Source: Proteobacteria bacterium UBA2383
GTDB taxonomy: Bacteria > Pseudomonadota > Gammaproteobacteria > Competibacterales > Competibacteraceae
Direction of reading: 5' to 3'
DNA: 19,617 nt
Assembly: GCA_002343485.1 (NCBI GenBank)
Contig: DDST01000045.1
Coordinates: forward strand, 15,638 to 35,254
In this document: piece by piece, positions 7,569-13,647 of the stretch
Layout of the letters: every line of letters begins with the position of its first letter
How positions within the stretch are numbered: the stretch's first letter is position 1
Translations under genes and position numbers: made by a program
The notes under the pieces: model-generated
What the model was told of the DNA's origin: nothing
Database searches by the model: none
The model's input: only the letters and a program-made list of their open reading frames with translations

Positions 7569-8867
7569 GTGATGGGGACGCCGAATATCCCGGATGCCAA
7601 GGTGTTGCTGCGATCGATGTTTGAGGCAGCAATTGCAGCAGCTCAACCAGCGCGTTGTGTACCGCCCCACCTGCCAGACCCGCCCAAAGGCCGATTGATC
7701 GTGATTGGCGCCGGCAAGGCTTCGGCGGCGATGGCGCAAGCGGTGGAGATGCACTGGCGCGGTCCCCTGGAGGGTTTGGTTGTCACCCGCTACGGCTACG
7801 GTGTGCCGTGCACCCGCATCGAAATTACCGAAGCGGCGCATCCAGTGCCGGATACCGCTGGCGTCATTGCCGCCAGGCGCATCTTGGATCGGGTGCATGG
7901 CCTCGGACCGGACGATGCGGTGATGTGCCTGATCTCTGGCGGTGGTTCAGCGTTGCTACCGCTGCCCGGTGAAGGATTGACCTTAGCGGACAAACAGGCA
8001 GTGAACCGGGCGCTGCTCAACAGCGGTGCTACGATTTCCGAAATGAACTGTGTGCGCCGCCATCTTTCGGCGATTAAGGGCGGGCGTCTAGCAGCGGCTT
8101 GTCATCCGGCCCGAGTGATAAACCTGCTGATTTCCGATGTACCCGGTGACCATCCAATGGACATCGCCTCTGGACCCACCGTTGCAGATCCCACGACCTG
8201 CGCCGATGCACAGGCCATTCTTGACCGTTACAAGATTGACGCACCCGCCGCCGCAAGGGCGCTCCTGGAAAGCGGCGCGGGCGAGACGATCAAGCCAGGC
8301 GATCCACGTCTGACGAATGTTGAAACGCAGCTGATCGCCACGCCACAGATGGCGCTGGAAGCAGCTGCAGCAATCGCCGAGCAAGCGGGTCTCGCGACCT
8401 ACATTCTGAGCGACAGCATCGAGGGCGAAGCCCGCGATGTAGGTACGGTTATGGCCGGTATCGCCCGGCAGGCTGCCCGGCGCGGCCAGCCATTCCCGGC
8501 GCCCTGCGTGCTGCTCTCCGGCGGCGAGACCACCGTCACCGTGCGCGGCCAAGGGCGTGGCGGACGTAATGTCGAATTTCTGCTGGCCTTGGCGGTGGCG
8601 CTCGACGGCCATCCCGGCATCCACGCCCTGGCTGGCGACACCGACGGAGTTGATGGCCAGGAAGAAATTGCGGGCGCTTACCTTGCGCCCGACACCCTCG
8701 CTCGCGCATGGGCACAGGGGATCAGACCCCGCGACCAGTTGGCCAACAACAACGGCCACGGGTTTTTCCAATCCCTGGGTGACTCGGTGATTACCGGGCC
8801 GACCTTGACAAATGTCAATGATTTCCGCGCGATCCTGGTGACTGAAGACGCTGCGCGTAGCGCATGA
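7569..8867 (+). CDS. D-glycerate 2-kinase, MOFRL family (TtuD/GckA type)
   Basis: Phosphorylates D-glycerate to 2-phosphoglycerate with ATP, feeding glyoxylate, tartrate or serine-cycle carbon into lower glycolysis. Older annotation calls this family hydroxypyruvate reductase, a misnomer carried over from ttuD. Motifs along the 432 residues are VIGAGKASAAMAQA (about 45-58, with Lys50), LISGGGSALLPLP (about 119-131), MNCVRRHLSAIKGGRLA, ISDVPGDHP.DIASGPTVAD, and the C-terminal MOFRL domain with LLSGGETTVTV, GRGGRNVEF and AGDTDGVDG. The length is typical. The start is either GTG 7569 or ATG 7572; GGGAG at 7558-7562 fits both. The neighbours on each side are unrelated, so it is probably transcribed alone. 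A glycerate kinase of the unrelated GarK/GlxK family is excluded by the motifs. Confidence 0.93.
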   Translation: MMGTPNIPDAKVLLRSMFEAAIAAAQPARCVPPHLPDPPKGRLIVIGAGKASAAMAQAVEMHWRGPLEGLVVTRYGYGVPCTRIEITEAAHPVPDTAGVIAARRILDRVHGLGPDDAVMCLISGGGSALLPLPGEGLTLADKQAVNRALLNSGATISEMNCVRRHLSAIKGGRLAAACHPARVINLLISDVPGDHPMDIASGPTVADPTTCADAQAILDRYKIDAPAAARALLESGAGETIKPGDPRLTNVETQLIATPQMALEAAAAIAEQAGLATYILSDSIEGEARDVGTVMAGIARQAARRGQPFPAPCVLLSGGETTVTVRGQGRGGRNVEFLLALAVALDGHPGIHALAGDTDGVDGQEEIAGAYLAPDTLARAWAQGIRPRDQLANNNGHGFFQSLGDSVITGPTLTNVNDFRAILVTEDAARSA

Positions 8868-8911
8868 GCACCACACTCGAACTGCGATCTGCTCAGTTAA
8901 GCTAAGCTGTG

Positions 8912-8946
8912 GCAGTTCTGGAAATGATCTCTCTACACAGAACTGC
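8912..8946 (+). terminator. 9-bp inverted repeat after the glycerate kinase gene, possible terminator
   Basis: GCAGTTCTG (8912-8920) is complementary to CAGAACTGC (8938-8946) across a 17-base loop. It could fold into an mRNA 3'-end hairpin or be a protein-binding site. No T run follows. The surrounding non-coding stretch 8868-9035 holds no convincing gene. Confidence 0.3.
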
Positions 8947-8982
8947 ATCCAAATCTGGTTGAGTTGCGTAAGAACTCCTGAA

Positions 8983-8999
8983 GCCGCAGCAAACGCGGC
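8983..8999 (+). other. Small hairpin in the leader of the exported-protein gene
   Basis: GCCGC (8983-8987) pairs with GCGGC (8995-8999) around a 7-base loop, ending 23 bases before the ribosome site of the following gene. It could stabilise the leader; function unknown. Confidence 0.25.
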
Positions 9000-9035
9000 A
9001 ATCTAAAACTCAATGACTGCACAGGAGCACTGACC

Positions 9036-9329
9036 ATGAAAACCATCCTGACCGCTACGGCCTTCGCCCTGACTCTTGGCTTGACCGGTTTGACCCATGC
9101 CGCCAGCTTCAACGACCGCGGCCCAGTGATCGACACAACCCCGGCTCGCATGGAGCGGCAAGACCTGAGTCACCTCCCAACAGTGACCGGCTTTAATCAA
9201 CAGAGCCATTACGTCGAGGCGGCGGTGAACACGGCTTCTCACGGTAACCACGGGATGGCACTGGGCGCGAACTGCGACTTGACTCCGCGCACCGGCTTCC
9301 AGAACAGTACCTCCACCGCGAGTTGCTAA
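9036..9329 (+). CDS. Small exported protein of unknown function
   Basis: Not recognised as a member of any family I know. The 97-residue product has a clear Sec signal peptide: MKTILTATAF followed by a hydrophobic core, with probable cleavage in THAA-S (after residue 22 or 23). The mature part of about 75 residues is hydrophilic, rich in Asn, Thr, Ser and His, and has no Trp. Its only two cysteines are Cys80 and the C-terminal residue Cys97, compatible with one disulfide in the oxidising periplasm. AGGAG at 9023-9027 lies 8 bases before the ATG, a strong site suggesting good expression. A 12-bp terminator-like hairpin follows immediately. The gene is convergent with the ATP-grasp operon. No function is assigned; proximity alone makes it a possible substrate of that operon, and this is only a guess. 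Confidence 0.82.
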   Translation: MKTILTATAFALTLGLTGLTHAASFNDRGPVIDTTPARMERQDLSHLPTVTGFNQQSHYVEAAVNTASHGNHGMALGANCDLTPRTGFQNSTSTASC

Positions 9330-9344
9330 ACCTCATCCCTGGCA

Positions 9345-9373
9345 GGCAACCGTGGCATCCAGCCGCGGTTGCC
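9345..9373. terminator. Strong 12-bp hairpin between convergent genes, likely bidirectional terminator
   Basis: GGCAACCGTGGC (9345-9356) pairs with GCCGCGGTTGCC (9362-9373) with one G-T pair and a 5-base loop. It lies 16 bases after the small exported gene's stop and 31 bases past the ATP-grasp gene's stop on the other strand. The T tract is poor (ATTT on the plus side), so termination may be partial or Rho-assisted. Confidence 0.6.
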
Positions 9374-9403
9374 ATTTCAGGTGCATCCTGGCCCGAGCCG
9401 TTT

Positions 9404-10882
9404 TTACTTCCCCTTTTTCCGATCCAGCCGCCAGACAAAATCCTCGACGATCCGGCGATACAGCGCCTCCTTGAGCACCATATCCTCGATGCCATGGTCA
9501 AGGTTGGGATTGTCGTTGACTTCAATCACCACGACGCCCTTGGCCGTTTGCTTCAAATCCACACCATAAAAACCATTCCCAATCAGGTTGGCGGCTTTAA
9601 GCGCGTTTTTGACGACCACCTCTGGCGCATCTTCGACCCGGAAGGTCTTGGCAGCGCCTTCGCGGAAGCCCCGTCCCTTGCCCGGCTCGTGATGGTAAAT
9701 CTGCCAATGCTCCTTGGACATAAAATACTGGCAGACAAACAGCGGCGTCTTATTGAGGATGCCCACGCGCCAATCGAATTCGGTGTAGAGAAATTCCTGC
9801 GCCAGCAATAGATCGGACGATTTAAACAATTTGCCGGCCATATCCAATAATTCAGCACGGTCATTGACCTTGAACACCCCTCGCGAGAACGAGCCATCGG
9901 GAATTTTCAACACGATGGGGTAGGCAATCTCGTTATCCACCCGTTCTAGATTGTCGCGGCGGACGATCACCGTCTTCGGAGTGCGAATCCGGTGGTTACG
10001 CAGCAGTTCGTCCAAATAGACTTTGTTGGTGCATTTGAGAATGGAGTCGGGATCGTCGATCACCACCATCCCTTCACTCTCGGCCTTCTTAGCAAACTGG
10101 TAGGTATAGTGATCGATGCCCGTGGTTTCGCGAATGAACAGAGCGTCGAACTCAGCCAGCCGGCCGTAATCTTTTTTCTCGATCAATTCGACATTGACGC
10201 TGCATTCCCGGCCCGCCTTGACAACGTACTGCAGGGCTTTGGGGTTGGAAGGCGGCATTTCCTCCTTGGGGTTATGCAATACCGCCAAATCGTAGCGATA
10301 GTTGCTACGCGCCCGGGGTTGCCGCCAGCGCTTGCTGAGATACGTCGTTAATGCCCCCAGGAACATTTCATCCTGCTCAGCGGACAGCGAGTGCAGGTGC
10401 AGGGCCTTGAGGGTAGCGATCCGCCATTTGCCCTGCCGCCGGAATTCTACCCGCAACAACGGCGAGCGAAAGGCATCGAACAACTGCCGGGCCAGTTCCT
10501 GCAATTCCTTGGCAACGCATTGGCCGAAAAAAATATCCAATTCGAAAGCGGTGGCAGCAAATCCGGATCGGGGTTTGCCCAGCACCTGCTGGACATGATC
10601 ATCCAGATCTTCAATGTCAAGGCTATAAATGGACTTGCGGCTGAGATCATTGAGGGTGCGTACACTGGGAATCACCCGATGGTGGCGGGCTTCGGCCAGC
10701 AACGAGCAATAGTAACCCACGCTCAGATACCGGTAACTACGGCACAAGTTCAACACCCGCAGGCTGCGCCCCGTGGAATATTCCGGTTTAGCCAGATAAT
10801 CCTTGGCAGCAACCACCGGCAGCTTAGGGAAATGGGTTTTCCAATCAGTGGGATTTTCCACCAGGATGATGTGATCGGCCAT
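9404..10882 (-). CDS. RimK-type ATP-grasp amide ligase with N-terminal RLAN domain
   Basis: Predicted cytoplasmic ligase that activates a carboxylate with ATP and joins it to an amine, as RimK does when adding glutamates to ribosomal protein S6. The 492-residue protein has two parts: an N-terminal region of about 195 residues (VLNLCRSYRYLSVGYYCSLLAEARHHRVIPSV) typical of the RLAN extension, and an ATP-grasp fold starting near residue 197 (RYDLAVLHNP). Nucleotide and metal residues visible are Lys326 (VLKIPDGSFSRGVFKV), QEFLYTEFDWRVGIL (362-376), Asp442 and the acidic metal pair in E454-V-N456-DNPNLDHG. It lies 34 bases downstream of the GNAT/C39 gene in the same operon. The substrate is unknown: it is much longer than RimK (about 300) and need not act on S6. 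The ribosome site is weak (AGGATG, about 10 bases upstream). Confidence 0.9.
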   Translation of the reverse strand: MADHIILVENPTDWKTHFPKLPVVAAKDYLAKPEYSTGRSLRVLNLCRSYRYLSVGYYCSLLAEARHHRVIPSVRTLNDLSRKSIYSLDIEDLDDHVQQVLGKPRSGFAATAFELDIFFGQCVAKELQELARQLFDAFRSPLLRVEFRRQGKWRIATLKALHLHSLSAEQDEMFLGALTTYLSKRWRQPRARSNYRYDLAVLHNPKEEMPPSNPKALQYVVKAGRECSVNVELIEKKDYGRLAEFDALFIRETTGIDHYTYQFAKKAESEGMVVIDDPDSILKCTNKVYLDELLRNHRIRTPKTVIVRRDNLERVDNEIAYPIVLKIPDGSFSRGVFKVNDRAELLDMAGKLFKSSDLLLAQEFLYTEFDWRVGILNKTPLFVCQYFMSKEHWQIYHHEPGKGRGFREGAAKTFRVEDAPEVVVKNALKAANLIGNGFYGVDLKQTAKGVVVIEVNDNPNLDHGIEDMVLKEALYRRIVEDFVWRLDRKKGK

Positions 10883-10916
10883 CGAAGTAAAACATCCTGA
10901 TAAAGCGGGGGGTAAG

Positions 10917-12038
10917 TTAAAACAGCGTCGACAGTTCCGGCCGGCGTTGGGAATGGTAAAGAATCAGTACCGCCTTTTGAGCGGCTTTGCCATAGCGAGC
11001 CATGCGTTGAAACTCCCGGTGCGGGATCGGCATATTGACGGAATCGGTGACGGTTTCGCCTTTCTCGGCATCAACCAGCGGATCGTGGACATAAATGTAG
11101 TGATCATCGAAGCCGGTGACGACGACCCAGTGCGGGAAGCGTTCGCCATAAATACGGTAGGAGCTGATCAAGACCAGCGGGATACCGCCCGCTTCAAATT
11201 TTTGCCGCAATTCATCCACGCCCAGGCTGCCGCAATGTAAAGCCACCGGCAGTTGCCGCAGCTCTTCGATCCAGTCCTCCTGCACCAGCCGCATCACTTC
11301 CTTTTTTTCCAGACTACGCACCGAGTCGACCAGAAATACGCCGTCTTCATTGACATAAATTTCCAGATCGAAGCCACGCCGGTAAGCCGACAGCGCCAGT
11401 CCGTAGGGACCGCAACCGCCGTGGCCTGACGTCATGAAGATCGTCGTGGCCTCACGCCACAAACGCAGTTCCAGCTTGCGATCCAGTTCCAGCATCGGGT
11501 CCAGCGCTTTCATCGCCATCATCAACGCCGCCGGGCCGCAGGTAAACTCCAAGGTTTGTTGATAGTACGGTACCTTGACGAGAGCGAGCTGAATCTGCGG
11601 AACCAAGCGCTTTTCGAAGCGCAGCGCCGCCATATGATCTTCGTAATAATCCAGCACTTCCTTGAATTGGCGGTAACCGTGACGACGGAACAGATTCAAC
11701 GAGGGAGGATTATCACGGCGCACTTCGAGACGCATTGACACGCAATCGCGCTCCAGCGCCGCCGCTTCAGCGGCTTCCAGCAAGCGGTCGCCAATCCGGC
11801 GCCGGGCAAAATCCGGGTGGACCGCAATGGAATACAGCCGGGCCATTGAAGCGCCGCGCGAAAACAGCAGCAACACGTAGCCGCAAACCCGGTCAGCGTC
11901 CTCGCTGATCAAAGTGATGGCATTGCCACGGGTCAGCAGATGACGGAAGCTACGACGCGAGAGCTGGTCCGTGCTGAAGCAACGGTTTTCGATCGCCAGC
12001 AAGGCGGCAAGATCGTCCAAGACAGCATGACGCAGCAT
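10917..12038 (-). CDS. GNAT acetyltransferase fused to a C39-like cysteine peptidase
   Basis: A 373-residue two-domain protein. Residues 1-140 form a GNAT domain resembling RimI: LRHAVLDDLAALLAIENRCF, LYSIAVHPDFARRRIGDRLLEAA (acetyl-CoA loop), and a C-terminal NPPSLNLFRRHGYR. Residues from about 150 form a papain-like C39-family peptidase with all catalytic residues: Gln160/161 and Cys167 in YYQQTLEFTCGPAALMM, His303 in FPHWVVVTGF, and Asp319 in YVHDP. There is no ABC transporter or membrane segment, so it is cytoplasmic and not a bacteriocin exporter. The frame is open to a TTG at 12146, but that adds 36 residues outside the GNAT fold, so the ATG at 12038 is preferred; no clear ribosome site supports either. 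It is the first gene of the pair with the ATP-grasp ligase and divergent from argE. Acetylation, cleavage and ligation could act on one peptide; this is inference. Confidence 0.88.
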   Translation of the reverse strand: MLRHAVLDDLAALLAIENRCFSTDQLSRRSFRHLLTRGNAITLISEDADRVCGYVLLLFSRGASMARLYSIAVHPDFARRRIGDRLLEAAEAAALERDCVSMRLEVRRDNPPSLNLFRRHGYRQFKEVLDYYEDHMAALRFEKRLVPQIQLALVKVPYYQQTLEFTCGPAALMMAMKALDPMLELDRKLELRLWREATTIFMTSGHGGCGPYGLALSAYRRGFDLEIYVNEDGVFLVDSVRSLEKKEVMRLVQEDWIEELRQLPVALHCGSLGVDELRQKFEAGGIPLVLISSYRIYGERFPHWVVVTGFDDHYIYVHDPLVDAEKGETVTDSVNMPIPHREFQRMARYGKAAQKAVLILYHSQRRPELSTLF

Positions 12039-12151
12039 AACAGTTCGGAGTGGTTCCACAGGCAGGGAGCCATTAGACGGTGAGCACGAATGAAGAAGGG
12101 CGAAACGGCTTGGCGACAGCGGCCAGGGGCAAACGCGGGGTACCAACCGGA

Positions 12152-12167
12152 ATAATGCTGGTATTAT
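12152..12167 (+). promoter_or_regulatory. Extended -10 promoter candidate for argE with overlapping inverted repeat
   Basis: TGGTATTAT (12159-12167) matches an extended -10 element (TGnTATAAT), predicting a start near 12174 and a leader of about 18 bases. The same bases form the inverted repeat ATAAT-N6-ATTAT (12152-12156, 12163-12167), a possible operator. No good -35 is present, as expected for an extended -10. It is not a recognisable ArgR box. Confidence 0.4.
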
Positions 12168-12191
12168 CGCCTGTATCCATGGTCACCGCCA

Positions 12192-13373
12192 GTGAAAATC
12201 ATTATGACCGCTTCATCCCGGCTTTTAGAACGCATTCAACAACTCATCGCCACCCCCTCGGTCAGTAGCGTATCGCCGCAGTTTGATCAGAGCAACCGGC
12301 CCGTGATTGACTTGCTGGCTGGCTGGCTGGAGGATCTTGGATTCGCTGTGCGGATTGAGCGGCTGCCGGAACAACCGGACAAAGCCAACTTGATCGCAAC
12401 GCTTGGCAGCGGACCAAGCGGACTGGTGCTAGCTGGACATACCGACACCGTGCCCTTCGATGCCGGCCGTTGGCGCTTTGATCCCTTTGGCGGCGTGATC
12501 GCGGATGAGCGGATTTATGGATTAGGCTCGACGGATATGAAGTCTTTTCTAGCACTGGCGATCGAAGCAGCCCGGGAGTTTGCCACACATGCCCTGCACC
12601 AGCCGCTGGTCATTTTGGCAACGGCGGATGAGGAAAGCAGTATGCATGGTGCACGGGCGCTAGCGGCAGCGGGCCAACCGTTGGGCCGTCATGCGGTCAT
12701 CGGCGAGCCGACCGGGTTGCAACCGGTGCGCATGCACAAGGGCATTTTAATGGAGGCGATTCGCCTGGAAGGCCGCTCCGGGCATTCCAGCAATCCGGCA
12801 CTGGGCGTGAATGCGCTGGAAGGAATGCATGCGGTGATCGGTGAATTGTTGCGCTGGCGCGGGGAGTTACAGGCGCGTTACCGCAATCCACTGTTTGAAG
12901 TGGCCGTGCCGACACTGAATCTAGGCCATATTCATGGCGGCGATAACCCCAATCGGATTTGCGCTAACTGCGAACTCCATATCGATATCCGGCCCTTACC
13001 CGGCATGACGCTGGACAGCTTGCGTGAGGAGTTGCACAGGCGATTGGGCCAGCGGCTAGCAGACAGCGCCCTGAAACTGAGTTTTCTGCCGCTGTTTCTG
13101 GGGGTCGAGGCGCTAGAAACGCCGGCAACGGCGGCTATTGTGCGGGCGGCAGAGGAACTGACCGGTGCGCCGGCGGGTGTGGTGAGTTTCGGCACCGAGG
13201 GACCGTATCTGAACGCGCTGGGCATGGAGACCGTGATTCTCGGCCCTGGCAGCGTAGACTGCGCCCATCAGCCGGATGAATATTTGCCGCTGGCGGCGAT
13301 TCAACCGACGCTAGAGATACTACAAGGATTGATCGCCAAGTTTTGTTTTGAGCCAACCCATGCTAAACAGTAA
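12192..13373 (+). CDS. argE: Acetylornithine deacetylase, M20 metallopeptidase family
   Basis: Removes acetyl from N2-acetylornithine to give ornithine, the fifth step of the linear arginine pathway that argA begins. The 393-residue protein has the M20 two-zinc set: His83 and Asp85 in LAGHTDTVP, the bridging Asp115 in LGSTDMKSFLA, the Glu147-Glu148 pair in ATADEESS, a Glu/acid in VIGEPTGLQP (Glu172) and His359 in DCAHQPDEY. GEPTGLQPVRMHKG and HGGDNPNRICANCELHIDIRPLPGM favour ArgE over DapE or carboxypeptidase G2 relatives. The start is either GTG 12192 or ATG 12204, neither with a strong ribosome site. Presence of argE implies the linear route and not an ArgJ recycling route, although argJ could lie elsewhere. 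It is divergent from the GNAT/C39 operon. Confidence 0.95.
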   Translation: MKIIMTASSRLLERIQQLIATPSVSSVSPQFDQSNRPVIDLLAGWLEDLGFAVRIERLPEQPDKANLIATLGSGPSGLVLAGHTDTVPFDAGRWRFDPFGGVIADERIYGLGSTDMKSFLALAIEAAREFATHALHQPLVILATADEESSMHGARALAAAGQPLGRHAVIGEPTGLQPVRMHKGILMEAIRLEGRSGHSSNPALGVNALEGMHAVIGELLRWRGELQARYRNPLFEVAVPTLNLGHIHGGDNPNRICANCELHIDIRPLPGMTLDSLREELHRRLGQRLADSALKLSFLPLFLGVEALETPATAAIVRAAEELTGAPAGVVSFGTEGPYLNALGMETVILGPGSVDCAHQPDEYLPLAAIQPTLEILQGLIAKFCFEPTHAKQ

Positions 13374-13470
13374 TTACCCGTTTACCCGATATTCACGTGA
13401 ACCTGGATGTGCAAGGACTCAAACCTTTGGCGATGCTAGCCCATCACTAAATACCGTACCCAACGAGTTG

Positions 13471-13531
13471 GCGAAAGCCGCCGGTAACGATGCACCACGG
13501 AACCGGTTGCATCACTGAAAGATGACGGCTT
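13471..13531 (+). other. Potentially structured RNA leader upstream of the CheB/CheR fusion gene
   Basis: In the 274-base non-coding stretch 13374-13647 several short complementary segments overlap: AAGCCG (13475-13480) with CGGCTT (13526-13531), CCGGT (13481-13485) with ACCGG (13502-13506), GATGCA (13489-13494) with TGCATC (13508-13513), and CATC (13510-13513) with GATG (13521-13524). The first pair can enclose the others, while the second to fourth cannot all form at once. This could be a folding switch or simply chance. It does not match a riboswitch class I know. Confidence 0.25.
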
Positions 13532-13544
13532 CCGATAACACCTA

Positions 13545-13578
13545 AGATATATGCTGACACTAGATATATGCTGACACT
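13545..13578 (+). repeat. Perfect 17-bp tandem repeat upstream of the CheB/CheR fusion gene
   Basis: Two exact adjacent copies of AGATATATGCTGACACT occupy 13545-13561 and 13562-13578, ending 69 bases before the start codon. The unit is AT-rich and includes a -10-like GATATA. It could be a doubled regulator site, a duplicated promoter element or replication slippage. Confidence 0.75.
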
Positions 13579-13647
13579 GACATAACAGGCGCTGCAAAAT
13601 CTTGCCGCTTTCGCCCCGAATCGCTACCGAAATGAGTATGTATTGCA

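Noticed and set aside
8088..8948. Open frame of 286 codons on the minus strand
   Set aside because: It is antisense to the glycerate 2-kinase gene and has no family motif; a shadow of the GC-rich codon pattern.
10391..10900. Open frame of 169 codons on the plus strand
   Set aside because: Antisense to the RLAN domain of the ATP-grasp ligase, without a ribosome site or recognisable motif.
10917..12038. C39 domain as part of a bacteriocin ABC exporter
   Set aside because: The protein has no membrane segments and no ATP-binding cassette; the C39 domain is fused to a GNAT domain instead.
12039..12146. N-terminal extension of the GNAT/C39 protein from a TTG start
   Set aside because: The 36 extra residues are Pro/Ser/Leu-rich and precede the GNAT fold; the ATG at 12038 places the start as in GNAT relatives.
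13394..13515. c-di-GMP class I (GEMM) riboswitch before the CheB/CheR fusion gene
   Set aside because: Short matches such as CAAACC, GGCGAAAGCC and CTAAA exist, but the conserved core order and the tetraloop-receptor arrangement are missing.
13450..13545. Integron attC site
   Set aside because: An RYYYAAC-like ACCCAAC is present but no matching GTTRRRY end and no cassette structure or integrase.
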